Shown here in pieces: positions 43,793 through 52,925 of a stretch of DNA of 64,000 bases (the stretch's first letter is position 1; each line of letters begins with the position of its first letter). Under the pieces are notes generated by a model that worked only from the letters and a program-made list of their open reading frames with translations, ran no database searches and had not been told where the DNA came from. The DNA is taken from positions 587,183 through 651,182 of the forward strand of contig QCWG01000001.1 of the NCBI GenBank assembly GCA_003149575.1, read 5' to 3'. The translations under genes were made by a program, and so were the position numbers. This stretch comes from Altererythrobacter sp. XM-24bin4. GTDB taxonomy: Bacteria > Pseudomonadota > Alphaproteobacteria > Sphingomonadales > Sphingomonadaceae.

Positions 43793-45412
43793 ATGGAAAA
43801 AACAGATGTGATCATCCTGGGGTGCGGCGCGGCCGGAATGGCTGCGGCGCTGGCTGCCTACGAAGCGGGCGCGAAAGTTGCCCTGATTGAGCGGTTTGAC
43901 CGGATCGGCGGGACAGCGGCGATTTCGGGCGGCGTCATCTGGGTGGCGGACAATCCGCGCCAGCGCGCCGCAGGTATGAGCGACAGCCGCGAAGAAGCGC
44001 TCGCCTATTTCAAGGCGCTCGACCACGGCGACCTGGTGGATGACACGCTTGAAGCGTTTGTGGATCGCGGGCCGGAAGCGCTGGAGTTCTTGGAAAACAT
44101 TGGCGCGCTCAGCGTGTCGCTGCTTGATGGCTATCCGGACTATTATCTTGATCGTCCGGGAGCGAAGCCTGAAGGCGGCCGTGCACTGGATCATGATTTG
44201 TTTGCACTGGGTGAACTGGGCGAATGGGCAAGCCGTATCACTGCGATTGAAGAGATGAAGCCGATGATGCTGCGCGAAACGCCCTTGGGCGGCGGCACAG
44301 GAGTGGTCGAGCCTGAAGAAATGCAGCGCCGCGTCGGCAATAATGAGCGCGGCTTTGGACAGGCCATGGTCGGGCGGTTGCTCAAGGCGTGTTTGGAGCG
44401 CGGGATCGAGCCAATGCTGGGCGTGGAGACGCGCGAGCTTATCCGCGACGGCGATCGCATCACCGGAATCAAGGCGACGCGGGACGGAGCTGATTTCGAA
44501 TTGCACACGAACCAAGGCGTAATCATCGCCACCGGCGGATTTGAGTGGGATGAAGACAAGCGTCAGGCCTTTCTGCGCGGTCCAATGGATGCGCCCGCCA
44601 GCCCTCCAACGGCACGCGGCGATGGCCTAAGTCTGGCGATGGCAAATGGTGCAAAGCTCGGCAATATGACGCAGGCGTGGTGGGCGCCAACGTTGGTCAC
44701 GCCCGATATACCGTGGCCGGGCGGTGAGCAGCGCGCGCAGCCTGTGCTGATCGAACGGACTGTTCCGCATTCGATCATGGTCAATCGCAAGGGTGAACGT
44801 TTCTGCAATGAAGCGGCGAATTATTCCGCGCTGGCGGGCGCGTTCCACGCCTTCGACCCGCAGAGCTATGACTATCTCAACCTACCGGCCTGGCTGATCT
44901 TTGATGAGGATTATGTCGAGCGTTACCCGATTGGCCCGCGCTTGCCGGGGCAGCCGGTGCCCGAGTGGGTGATCCGTGCAGAATCACTGGAAGAACTGGC
45001 CTGCAAGATCGGGATCGAAGGGTCTGTGCTCGACGCCACGGTTGCTCGGTTCAACGGCTTTGCACGCGCCGGACACGATCCCGATTTTCAGCGCGGCACC
45101 TCTGCCTATGACCACTTCTATGGCGACCGCAGCCGCGAAGGAACCGCGGTGACGCTGGGCCCGATTGCCCGTGCACCCTTTTATGCGGTCGAGATTCGCA
45201 TGGGCCTGCTCGGAACCAATGGCGGGCCGCGAACCGATGGTGCGGCGCGGATGTTGGGCCATGATGGTACGCCAATCGCCGGGCTGTATGGTGCTGGCAA
45301 TGCCATCGCTTGCCCCACCGGCGGGATATATGCTGGTGCGGGCGGAACGCTCGGTCCGGCGCTGACCTTTGGCTATATTGCAGGGCGGAGTGCGGCCCAA
45401 GCCAACACTTAA
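43793..45412 (+). CDS. FAD-dependent 3-ketosteroid-delta1-dehydrogenase-like flavoprotein
   Basis: A 539-residue FAD enzyme of the fumarate reductase / KstD group. The dinucleotide motif is ILGCGAAGMAAA (residues 8-19) with GGTAAISGGVIW near residue 39; the substrate domain lies in the middle; the C-terminus has TNGGPRTDG, GLYGAGNAI and GGIYAGAGGTLGPALTFGY. Tyr513 in that last motif matches the catalytic tyrosine of KstD. Such enzymes insert a 1,2 double bond next to a ring ketone and need an electron acceptor. A related cyclic ketone is possible. The gene stands alone on the forward strand after the inverted repeat. Confidence 0.86.
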   Translation: MEKTDVIILGCGAAGMAAALAAYEAGAKVALIERFDRIGGTAAISGGVIWVADNPRQRAAGMSDSREEALAYFKALDHGDLVDDTLEAFVDRGPEALEFLENIGALSVSLLDGYPDYYLDRPGAKPEGGRALDHDLFALGELGEWASRITAIEEMKPMMLRETPLGGGTGVVEPEEMQRRVGNNERGFGQAMVGRLLKACLERGIEPMLGVETRELIRDGDRITGIKATRDGADFELHTNQGVIIATGGFEWDEDKRQAFLRGPMDAPASPPTARGDGLSLAMANGAKLGNMTQAWWAPTLVTPDIPWPGGEQRAQPVLIERTVPHSIMVNRKGERFCNEAANYSALAGAFHAFDPQSYDYLNLPAWLIFDEDYVERYPIGPRLPGQPVPEWVIRAESLEELACKIGIEGSVLDATVARFNGFARAGHDPDFQRGTSAYDHFYGDRSREGTAVTLGPIARAPFYAVEIRMGLLGTNGGPRTDGAARMLGHDGTPIAGLYGAGNAIACPTGGIYAGAGGTLGPALTFGYIAGRSAAQANT

Positions 45413-45422
45413 GGCCGGACGC

Positions 45423-46688
45423 CTAGGCTTTCTTCGGTTCGAACTCGATGTGTAGCTCTTTCAAGCTGCGCAGCAGGAAGTGCGGGTGATAGGCGAAGTC
45501 GTTCTTGCCTTCTGCAAACCACATGTCTTCAAACCGGTCGACCACTGCTGTGAAACCCCACGTCAGCTCACGCCGGGCCAATGGCGCGCCAAGGCAATGA
45601 TGCGTCCCTGAGCCAAAGCCCATGTGGCTGCCCGCCTTGGGCCGCTCCAAGTCAAGCTTTTCAGGGCATTCGAACGCCCGCTCGTCGCGATTGGCCGCGG
45701 CGAAGCGCACGTTGATCATTGCGCCGCCGGGAATGGTAACGCCTTCCAGCTCGGTATCATCGGCGACAAAGCGCATCAGGCTTTGCACCGGGCTTTCCAG
45801 CCGCACCACTTCCTCGACAAAGGTGCGCATGTATTTGTCGGGATCAGACTTCAGCTGATGCCATACATCCTTGTTTTCGATCAGCAGCTTCATACCGGCT
45901 GCCAGCGCATTGGTGGTGGTTTCGCTGCCGCCCACAAATGTATCCGCCATCATCTCGGCATGCAGCTCATTGTCGGTCAGGGTCCGACCCCAGTCTTCGA
46001 TCACAGTGTTGACGAGCACGCTGATCAAGCTGTCATCAGGGTTTTCGCGCAGCCGTTCGAAAATCGGCTGGAAATAGTGCTGCGCTTCGATTTCCTTGTC
46101 GACCATCTCCATGTGGCGATCTTCAGGCAGCATGAAGGAAATGCGATGGAAGAATGCCTCGGTCCAGCTCTTGATGCGCCAGATGTCTTTCTTCTTCGCG
46201 CCCATCTGCTCGCCGATGATGTAGAGTGGCAACGGCACACAGAACTGACTGACCCACTCGCATTTGCCCTCTTCCAGAAAGCCGTCGATCAGCTCGTAGG
46301 CCAGCGTTTCGACCTTGCCATCGATTTCCTTGATACGGCTGGGCTTGAACGCTTCGTTGAACATCGCGCGCATCTGCTTGTGATTGGGATCATCGCGCCC
46401 GTTAAGTGTTGCGGCCGGAACCCAGCCCTTTTCCTCAAACCGTTTGGCGACCATTGCGCCACGTTCCATATCGGCCGCCGATGCGCGAAAGCGGCCTTGC
46501 GGTGCAGAGCTGGGAAAACGTTGCGGGTCCATCAGCACTTCGCGAACAGTGTCGTACCGTGTCACGACCCACATATCGGTGCCTGCAATATTGTAGACGG
46601 GCGCTTCGTCACGAAGCTGCTTATAGGCCGGATAGGGACACTTCTGTGTCTCCAGATCGAACAGATTGACTTGTGGTTCGCTTCCCAA
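45423..46688 (-). CDS. Cytochrome P450 (second)
   Basis: A 421-residue bacterial P450. The I-helix motif is FVGGSETTTN, the K-helix is EEVVRLES, and the haem loop is GFGSGTHHCLG with Cys365. The frame extends to 46847, but the extension is not P450-like; the TTG at 46688 with GGGAGG five bases upstream gives a normal N-terminus (LGSEPQVNLFDLET). It is divergent from the SnoaL_4-type gene. It differs clearly from the P450 at 33726 and likely oxidises another position. Confidence 0.91.
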   Translation of the reverse strand: MGSEPQVNLFDLETQKCPYPAYKQLRDEAPVYNIAGTDMWVVTRYDTVREVLMDPQRFPSSAPQGRFRASAADMERGAMVAKRFEEKGWVPAATLNGRDDPNHKQMRAMFNEAFKPSRIKEIDGKVETLAYELIDGFLEEGKCEWVSQFCVPLPLYIIGEQMGAKKKDIWRIKSWTEAFFHRISFMLPEDRHMEMVDKEIEAQHYFQPIFERLRENPDDSLISVLVNTVIEDWGRTLTDNELHAEMMADTFVGGSETTTNALAAGMKLLIENKDVWHQLKSDPDKYMRTFVEEVVRLESPVQSLMRFVADDTELEGVTIPGGAMINVRFAAANRDERAFECPEKLDLERPKAGSHMGFGSGTHHCLGAPLARRELTWGFTAVVDRFEDMWFAEGKNDFAYHPHFLLRSLKELHIEFEPKKA

Positions 46689-46776
46689 TGCGGCCTCCCG
46701 AAAATGCGGATGGAATTTTCGCCACAGTGAGCGGATAGTGCGGGCGCGGCAACTCGCGGAAATGGGGAGAGTGGCA

Positions 46777-47301
46777 ATGGATCGCGCGCTACAGGAACTG
46801 ATCGACAGGCAGGCGATTTGCGATGTGATCCAGCGATATTCTCGCACCCTCGACTGGCTTGATGATGCGGGGCAAGCGAGCTGTTACTGGCCCGATGCCG
46901 AGATCGACTATGGCTTCTTCAAGGGCTGCGCCGAAGAGTTCCTACCGATCGTTATGGATATCGAGCGTGGCTCTGACCGGCGCTGGCACATGCTGTCACA
47001 GCCGCTGATTGATTTCCACTCATCTTCCAATGCCAGCAGCGAGTGCTACGGCGTTTTCGCCGGTGCAAGCCGCCAGGATGACGGAACGCTGGCAGGCAAT
47101 CTCTATGGCGGACGCTATCTTGATGAGTGGGAGAAACGAGAGGCAGGATCAGGGCAGGAATGGCGCATCTCCCAACGTCTCTACATTGTCGATTGGCAGA
47201 GCGACCTCGTGAACCAGCCAAGGTTTACGCCCAACCCTGACTTTCCGCTTCCTACGGCTCGGATCGATAAGAGCAATCACCCGCTTTATCGGGAACTGTA
47301 A
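46777..47301 (+). CDS. SnoaL_4-type NTF2-like protein
   Basis: A 174-residue protein: LQELIDRQAICDVIQRYSRTLDW near residue 4, DYGFFKGCAEEF near residue 49, NLYGGRYLDEWEKRE near residue 109, WRISQRLYIVDW near residue 131. Proteins with this DRxxI..I..Y start are common beside Rieske and P450 genes in sphingomonads, and resemble the beta subunits of ring hydroxylases. Start ATG at 46777 has GGGGAGA ahead. It ends on the base before the converging next gene. The protein at 50306 is a paralogue. Confidence 0.78.
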   Translation: MDRALQELIDRQAICDVIQRYSRTLDWLDDAGQASCYWPDAEIDYGFFKGCAEEFLPIVMDIERGSDRRWHMLSQPLIDFHSSSNASSECYGVFAGASRQDDGTLAGNLYGGRYLDEWEKREAGSGQEWRISQRLYIVDWQSDLVNQPRFTPNPDFPLPTARIDKSNHPLYREL

Positions 47302-47661
47302 TCACCCCTCGGCCGGCGGGTCCATATAGTCGCGGTAATAGGTCAACTGCCCATTGGCGACTTTGTATATGCCCACGCCGCCGCGGGATCCCTCTGGTGA
47401 ATGCATGGTCCAACGTGCCCAGACCGCGTGATCATCGCCGCAGATTTCATCCACTGTGAAGTTGATTTGGCGTGTCCCCATTTCCTTCACCATAGTGGTC
47501 ATGAAACCAAGGATCGCGTCGCGTCCCTTGTGCGTGCCCCAAACCGGATCTTCCAGCAGAGCATCTTCCGAAAACAGCGGTGCAAGCTTGGTGTAGTCAC
47601 CTTCATCCTGGATGCGCCAGAACTCCTCGATCACGCGTTGGGCTTCGCCGGGCATTGCCAT
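47302..47661 (-). CDS. SnoaL-like (NTF2-fold) protein
   Basis: A 119-residue NTF2-like protein: VIEEFWRIQDEGDYTKLAPLFSED near residue 10, WGTHKGRDAILGFM near residue 40, and LTYYRDYMDPP at the end. The closing YRDYMD resembles the last motif of epoxide-hydrolase-like members, but the RxD motif is not clear. It follows the VOC gene by six bases, in a synthetase-VOC-SnoaL operon. Confidence 0.77.
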   Translation of the reverse strand: MAMPGEAQRVIEEFWRIQDEGDYTKLAPLFSEDALLEDPVWGTHKGRDAILGFMTTMVKEMGTRQINFTVDEICGDDHAVWARWTMHSPEGSRGGVGIYKVANGQLTYYRDYMDPPAEG

Positions 47662-47667
47662 TTCTCC

Positions 47668-48210
47668 TCAGTTCAATTTGCGGATCGGATCGCTGCCGTC
47701 CCAATCTTTGGCGGCATTGCGCACCATGTCGTAGAATCCGGTCAGCTGTTCGCTGGGCTCGTAGAGCTCAAGCATATGGCCGAGCGAAGCGGTCGCATCG
47801 ACGAAGGCATAGCGCGTGCCGCTGGTTACCTCGGACAGCTGCGCGAGCGGCATGTCTTGCGCGCCGAAATCAGCAATCGCTGTGTCCAGATCGTCAACCC
47901 AGATTGCCATATGGTGCAGCCCTTGCGCGCTGCTGCCCGCAGGAAACATGTCATGAAACGCACTGGGGTTATCACCGTGCTGGGTGACGAATTCCACCAT
48001 CACATCGCCCCATTGGCCATAAACGCTGGAATGATCGTGGGTCACGCGCTGGCCGCGGTGCTCGCTCCAATTGAGCGGCACGTGATGAAAGGTGAAGAAA
48101 GGGCCAGACCCAAAACTTGCACTATGCGCGCGCGCCGAGCTTTCAATGTCAGGCACGAACCAGGCGATCTGCCGAACGGGAAGGTCGCCAAAGCGCCTAG
48201 TTGACGGCAC
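47668..48210 (-). CDS. VOC (glyoxalase) family protein, second copy
   Basis: A protein of about 180 residues: VRQIAWFVPDIESSARAH near residue 11, GSGPFFTFHHVPL near residue 32, GLHHMAIWVDDLDTA near residue 91, HMLELYEPSEQL near residue 142. Metal ligands of the VOC fold are plausible (His and Glu in these motifs). It shares the tail AKDWDGSDPIRK with the VOC protein at 24156. I start at GTG 48210, which overlaps the acyl-CoA synthetase end by 14 bases and has AAGG upstream; the longer frame lies inside the synthetase. Confidence 0.78.
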   Translation of the reverse strand: MPSTRRFGDLPVRQIAWFVPDIESSARAHSASFGSGPFFTFHHVPLNWSEHRGQRVTHDHSSVYGQWGDVMVEFVTQHGDNPSAFHDMFPAGSSAQGLHHMAIWVDDLDTAIADFGAQDMPLAQLSEVTSGTRYAFVDATASLGHMLELYEPSEQLTGFYDMVRNAAKDWDGSDPIRKLN

Positions 48211-49783
48211 GATCCTTGCCTTCCCAATAGGGCGCGCGCAGATCCTTGCGCAGGATCTTGCCAGAGGGATTGCGTGGCAAGGCGTCGATGAAGTCGACCG
48301 ACTTGGGGCATTTGTAGCCAGCGATATGTTCGCGGGCATGCGCGATGACTTCGGCTTCGGACAATTCCTCGCCATCCTTCACCACGACACAGGCTTTCAC
48401 CGCTTCGCCCCACTTAGTGTCAGGCACGCCGATCACTGCCACGTCCGCAACTTTGGAGTGTGCGTAGATCGCATTTTCAACTTCCGCCGGATAGACATTC
48501 TCGCCGCCGGAAATAATCATGTCTTTCACCCGGTCCTGAATATAGAGATAGCCATCCTCATCGAGGTATCCGGCGTCACCTGTGCGCAGCCAGCCATCGG
48601 CATCAATCGTCTCTGCGGTGGCTTCGGGCCGGTTCCAGTAACCTTTCATGTTCTTCGGGCTGCGCGTTGCGATCTCGCCGATTGTATCGGCTGGCACCTC
48701 TGCTCCGTCATTGTCGATAATCTTGATTTCGACATCTTGTAGCGGTGTTCCGACGCTGCGCATGCGCGGGCTGCCTTCGGGCACATGATCTTCGGGGTTG
48801 AGCGTCACTATAGTGCCTGACGTTTCCGTCATGCCGTACATCTGCACAAAGCCGCACCCCATCACATCCATCGCCTGTTTCATCAATTCGAGCGGAATGG
48901 GCGAAGCGCCATAGGTGATGTACTTGAGATTGGAGAAGTCCACCTCGCTGATACGCGGATGGTTCAGCAGGATCTGGATCGCGGCGGGCACCATGAACAT
49001 CTTGGAGATGTTGTAATTCTCGATCAGGTCGAGCGCCTGCGTCGGGTCATATTCAGGCAGCACGATCGCTTTGGAACCGTTGAACATTGTGCCAAGCCCG
49101 GTGCCGGTTCCGCTGATGTGGAAGCATGGCATGGCGAGCAGCGTGATCTCGCCCGGGACGGTTTTCTGCCAGTCCATTTTTTCGCTCTCGTCGACATCGT
49201 TCATGCGCGAGGAAAAGATCGAGCCGTGCGTCAAAATCGCACCCTTGGGATGACCGGTTGTGCCCGAAGTGTACAGCTGGATCGCGTCATCTTCTACGGT
49301 GCATTCGGTCATCGGGTCGATTTGGGGGAATGTCCCGCGCCATTCGGGATATCCGGGGTAAGGGCCTTCTGTGCCTTCGGAGCCGTAGATGCGCGTGACG
49401 TGTTCGAGCTGGCCTTCGATGTCGCGGACGAAGTCTGCAAATCCGGGCCCGACAAACAGGACCTTGGCCTGACAATCATTGACCACATAGGTGACTTCAG
49501 GGCGGGCCAACCGCCAATTGACCGGAGTCATCACCGCGCCCAGCTTGGCCGCGCCTGCCAATATCTCGAAATAGATATGCGAATTCTTGCCAAGGTAAGC
49601 GATGCGGTCACCCTTACCGACACCCAGCGAGGCCAGCGCATTGGCACAGCGATTACTGCGCCGGTCGAGCCGGCCGAATGTCATCTGATCGCCTGCGAAT
49701 TCAAAAGCGACATCCTGTTCGTGCTCGCGGCCGTGATGCCGGATGATGTCACCAATCACTTGCGGGTTGTCGATGCTCGACAT
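48197..49783 (-). CDS. Acyl-CoA synthetase (AMP-forming)
   Basis: A 528-residue ANL ligase: YTSGTTGHPKGAILTH near residue 170, YGMTETSGT near residue 315, TGDAGYLDEDGYLYIQDRVKDMIISGG near residue 395-420, and NPSGKILRKDLR at the C-terminus with the catalytic lysine. It activates a fatty or cyclic carboxylic acid to a CoA ester. Unlike the synthetase at 25805 it has the classic sequence of long-chain FadD relatives. It heads a reverse operon with the VOC and SnoaL-like genes and is divergent from a thioesterase gene. Confidence 0.92.
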   Translation of the reverse strand: MSSIDNPQVIGDIIRHHGREHEQDVAFEFAGDQMTFGRLDRRSNRCANALASLGVGKGDRIAYLGKNSHIYFEILAGAAKLGAVMTPVNWRLARPEVTYVVNDCQAKVLFVGPGFADFVRDIEGQLEHVTRIYGSEGTEGPYPGYPEWRGTFPQIDPMTECTVEDDAIQLYTSGTTGHPKGAILTHGSIFSSRMNDVDESEKMDWQKTVPGEITLLAMPCFHISGTGTGLGTMFNGSKAIVLPEYDPTQALDLIENYNISKMFMVPAAIQILLNHPRISEVDFSNLKYITYGASPIPLELMKQAMDVMGCGFVQMYGMTETSGTIVTLNPEDHVPEGSPRMRSVGTPLQDVEIKIIDNDGAEVPADTIGEIATRSPKNMKGYWNRPEATAETIDADGWLRTGDAGYLDEDGYLYIQDRVKDMIISGGENVYPAEVENAIYAHSKVADVAVIGVPDTKWGEAVKACVVVKDGEELSEAEVIAHAREHIAGYKCPKSVDFIDALPRNPSGKILRKDLRAPYWEGKDRAVN

Positions 49784-49889
49784 GATTTTCCCTTTCGCTC
49801 TCCGTGGTCCGGTCTAGTCGGAGCGCGCGCGCGGGCCATTGGCACAATTCATAGCGGCGCTGGCGCACGCATAGGCTAGGGTCGACAGA

Positions 49890-50309
49890 ATGAATGATGC
49901 CAACCCGCCCGACGGCTTTGAACCTGCCAATTTCTCGCCCGGATTTCTTGATCATGGCGGGCCTTACTTCCTGCGCGCCAATGCGGACGGCCCCCGCATA
50001 GTCGGCCTGCGGATCATGCCGCATCACATCAATTATCAGGACGCTGCGCATGGCGGTGTGCTGACGACCCTAGCCGATGTGGCGCTGAGCCACGCGGTCT
50101 ACGACAGCGAGCGACCGCATCCAGGCGTTGCGACGGTCTCGTTGACGACAAACTTTCTTAGCGGTGCAAAGCTGGGAGATTGGCTGGAGTGCGCTGTCAA
50201 CATAGATCGGATGGGCGGCCGCACAGCCTATACCAGCGGTTATATCATGCGCGATGGACAGCCGATTGTATCGATGAGCGGCGTGTTCTCGGTAAAGCGT
50301 GCGCGCTAA
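49890..50309 (+). CDS. PaaI-type hotdog-fold thioesterase
   Basis: A 139-residue single-hotdog protein: NYQDAAHGGVLTTLADVALSHAV near residue 49 is the usual catalytic helix with His-Gly-Gly, and TVSLTTNFLSGAKLGDWLE follows near residue 77. It hydrolyses acyl- or aryl-CoA esters, perhaps rescuing CoA from dead-end products. It is divergent from the acyl-CoA synthetase and overlaps the converging SnoaL_4 gene by four bases. The start ATG lies only a few bases after a TAGGCT element that also precedes the gene at 39559. Confidence 0.86.
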   Translation: MNDANPPDGFEPANFSPGFLDHGGPYFLRANADGPRIVGLRIMPHHINYQDAAHGGVLTTLADVALSHAVYDSERPHPGVATVSLTTNFLSGAKLGDWLECAVNIDRMGGRTAYTSGYIMRDGQPIVSMSGVFSVKRAR

Positions 50310-50842
50310 CCGCGCCAGCGCGCAACCGCCGGTGTCGACGGGTCACGGTCATCGTGAAAGCCAGCCATGCCTTCTGGCAGCTCGGAAAGGCCCACGCCTT
50401 CGACTTCGCGAAATTCGCGCCAGTCATAAAGGCCGGTGCGCTGTGCAATGCGCCATTGCCCCGAACGCTGCTCGAAACGATCGACATAGCGCCCTGCAAT
50501 CACCGCTGAATACACTTTGCCCTTATCCGGAAATACATCCGGCACCGGATAGCCCGCTGGGATAGTGTGCATCGCGGTGAAGTAGGTTTCGGTGTGGCAG
50601 GTGTCGTCTTCAAAGCCGAATTGTATCTGGCCTAACTGGTGCTGAGTGGCGAGGCAGGGATCGATGATGGCTTGGGCTTGCCCGACAAATTCTTCCCAAT
50701 TGCCTTGCACCGGGCCGAAACCGAATGTCGCATCTGCATGGAACAGTTGCGGCATCATGTCCCAGCGCCGTCGGTCAATCGCATGGGCATAGGCCCCGAT
50801 CACATCGCGAATGGCTTCGCGGTCTTCCAGCCTGATACTCAT
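50306..50842 (-). CDS. SnoaL_4-type NTF2-like protein
   Basis: A 178-residue protein: LEDREAIRDVIGAYAHAIDRRRWD near residue 5, HADATFGFGPVQGNWEEF near residue 34, RYVDRFEQRSGQWRIAQRTGLYDW near residue 128. It is a clear paralogue of the protein at 46777. Its start overlaps the stop of the MDR reductase upstream by four bases, so they are co-translated. No catalytic residues can be assigned. Confidence 0.78.
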   Translation of the reverse strand: MSIRLEDREAIRDVIGAYAHAIDRRRWDMMPQLFHADATFGFGPVQGNWEEFVGQAQAIIDPCLATQHQLGQIQFGFEDDTCHTETYFTAMHTIPAGYPVPDVFPDKGKVYSAVIAGRYVDRFEQRSGQWRIAQRTGLYDWREFREVEGVGLSELPEGMAGFHDDRDPSTPAVARWRG

Positions 50843-51840
50843 GCATCCAACTCCACAATGACCTTGCCGATGTTGCCGCCTGTAAAGAGCTTCTGGTAGG
50901 CGGTTAGGGTATTCTCAAGTCCCTTTGTGACATCATAGGGCATTGTCAGTTCGCCCGTATCGACCCATTGTTTGAGCCGCGCCGTCAGACGTTCGCCCTG
51001 GCCCATGAAGTCAGGTGAAAAGAAGCCTTCGATTCGCAATCGCCGCATCAGGACTTGATCGAATTCCTGCGGGCTTGTGCGGGTGCCGGAAGAATAATCG
51101 GACACCAGCCCGCACACTGCGATCCGGCCATAATGGTTCATACGCGTCAGAACATGATCCAGTATAGGCCCGCCGACATTGTCAAAATAGACATCTACTC
51201 CGCCAATCGCGTCAAGCTGCGTGCCCAGGCCATCAGCCTTATAGTCTACCGCACCGTCGATCCCGATCGCGTCAGTCAGGAAGCGACATTTGTCAGCTCC
51301 CCCGGCGATACCCCAGGCTGTGCAGCCCAGCAGCTTGGCCATCTGGACAGCCAGAATGCCCGTCGCACCTGCTGCTGCTGATACCAGCACCTTCTCGCCA
51401 GCCTTCGCGGCGCCAGTCTGCTCAATCCCCCACAGTGCAGTCCACCCGTTCATGCCCAGCGGGCCGAACCATGCGCGCTTGTCTTTGACCGCTGGATCAA
51501 GCTTCACCGCGCCAGCCATGATGGGATCGACTACGCTGTAATCTGCCCATTGACCGAACGCGCGCACTAGTGTCCCTTCAGGGAACTCCGGCTGGCGCGA
51601 AGCGGTGATTTCACCGATCACCAGACCCGTCATCGGCGTGCCAGTTTCCAGCGGCGGTTGATATCCATCCGTGCGATCGGTCAGCCACATCCGCGTGCCC
51701 GCATCCATCGACAGCATGGCATTACGGATAACGATCTCGCCTTCGCTGGGTTCAGGCTCGGGCGCCTCCATCAGCCGCAAGGATTCGCTAAAATCCGTGC
51801 CCTGAGGCCGTACGTCGATGCGCCAAAAACGGTTTGTCAT
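50839..51840 (-). CDS. CurA-type zinc-independent MDR reductase
   Basis: A 333-residue reductase: RFWRIDVRPQGTDFSESL at the start, MLSMDAGTRMWLTDR near residue 49, AAAGATGILAVQMAKLLG near residue 155, YFDNVGG near residue 217. Third member of its family in the window. Start ATG at 51840; an in-frame start at 51864 has no support. Divergent from the NmrA-like gene. Confidence 0.88.
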   Translation of the reverse strand: MTNRFWRIDVRPQGTDFSESLRLMEAPEPEPSEGEIVIRNAMLSMDAGTRMWLTDRTDGYQPPLETGTPMTGLVIGEITASRQPEFPEGTLVRAFGQWADYSVVDPIMAGAVKLDPAVKDKRAWFGPLGMNGWTALWGIEQTGAAKAGEKVLVSAAAGATGILAVQMAKLLGCTAWGIAGGADKCRFLTDAIGIDGAVDYKADGLGTQLDAIGGVDVYFDNVGGPILDHVLTRMNHYGRIAVCGLVSDYSSGTRTSPQEFDQVLMRRLRIEGFFSPDFMGQGERLTARLKQWVDTGELTMPYDVTKGLENTLTAYQKLFTGGNIGKVIVELDA

Positions 51841-51976
51841 ACCTGCCTTGTCCGCGCAGTCCAAAGCTACGGCAACGGATGCTTTTGCTAGTCAATTTAG
51901 GAGGGCTATCAAATTGGCGCGGTGCGCCGGTGCGGCGCAAATCCTAGTCTGCCTACATCAGATTGGGAGAGTGGAA

Positions 51977-52924
51977 ATGGCATTGATCACGGTTATCGGC
52001 GCGTCAGGCCGGCAGGGAATGGCACAGGTCAAACAGGCATTGGCCGCTGGCTATGACGTCCGCGCAATTTCGCGCCAGCCAGAACCCTTTGCAGGCGCAA
52101 AGATCGAAGGGATCGAACATATCGAGGTCCGCCCGATGGACTTGTATGATACTGCAACTTTCAAGCCTGCGCTCGAAGGCTCGGACTACATCTTTTACAC
52201 CCACCCGCTTCAAGCGCGCGCAGACCGTGCTGTTTTGATCGGGGATCTGGGCAAGGTGGCGGCTGAGCTTGATGTAAAGCGGGTGGTCTGGAACACCTCC
52301 AGCTGGATACCGGACAAGCCGGGCGATCCATTTACTTATGGTGAGAACACAAAGGGTATCAATGCGTTGTGGCGCTCTGGCGCACCGGGCACTGTATTCG
52401 GCTCGGTATTGTTCATGGACAATCTGCTGACCAATTGGGCGCGGCCATTTATCGTCAATGAAGGACGCTATGTGTATCCGCACGCGCCGCATCTGGAGGC
52501 GAATTGGATCAGCTTGGACGATGTGGCGAAGTTCATGCTCGCTAGCCTTGAGCGGCCTGACATGGAAGGCGCTTGGCTCAATATCGGCGGGCCCAAGAGA
52601 ATGCGCGGACCCGAAGTCGCTGAAGTGCTTACCGACACTCTAGGCAAGCCGATAACATATGATCCATGTACCCCGCAGGAATTTGGCGATTATCTCGTAC
52701 GTGCCGCCGGTGACAGCATGCCGGAGGAAATGCGCACCGAATTCGCCGCCGGTATCGCGGCATTCTATGAATACAACAACACCGCGCCTACAACGCCGTT
52801 TGCTGTCGATATGGACCATGTTTACGAGCGCTTCCCGGAGCTGGACGGAAAGCTGGAAGATATGGCAGAGTGGGCGCCGAAACAGGATTGGGGCGATTCC
52901 AATTTCCGGCCTGCGTTTGGCTGA
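51977..52924 (+). CDS. NmrA-like NAD(P)-binding protein (second copy)
   Basis: A 315-residue NmrA-family Rossmann protein: LITVIGASGRQGMAQV near residue 3 (GxxGxxG), VWNTSSWIPDKPGDP near residue 104, GSVLFMDNLLTNWARPF near residue 140, and EYNNTAPTTPFAVD near residue 265. The start ATG at 51977 is preceded by ATTGGGAGAG; the frame stays open to 51818 across the divergent promoter. It shares its C-terminal plan with the protein at 20508 and, like it, is paired with a SnoaL-like gene, one base downstream. Confidence 0.8.
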   Translation: MALITVIGASGRQGMAQVKQALAAGYDVRAISRQPEPFAGAKIEGIEHIEVRPMDLYDTATFKPALEGSDYIFYTHPLQARADRAVLIGDLGKVAAELDVKRVVWNTSSWIPDKPGDPFTYGENTKGINALWRSGAPGTVFGSVLFMDNLLTNWARPFIVNEGRYVYPHAPHLEANWISLDDVAKFMLASLERPDMEGAWLNIGGPKRMRGPEVAEVLTDTLGKPITYDPCTPQEFGDYLVRAAGDSMPEEMRTEFAAGIAAFYEYNNTAPTTPFAVDMDHVYERFPELDGKLEDMAEWAPKQDWGDSNFRPAFG

Positions 52925-52925
52925 T

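Noticed and set aside
45423-46847. Longer P450 reading from 46847
   Set aside because: The first 53 residues are serine/arginine-rich and overlap the SnoaL_4 gene on the other strand; TTG 46688 has GGGAGG at the right distance.
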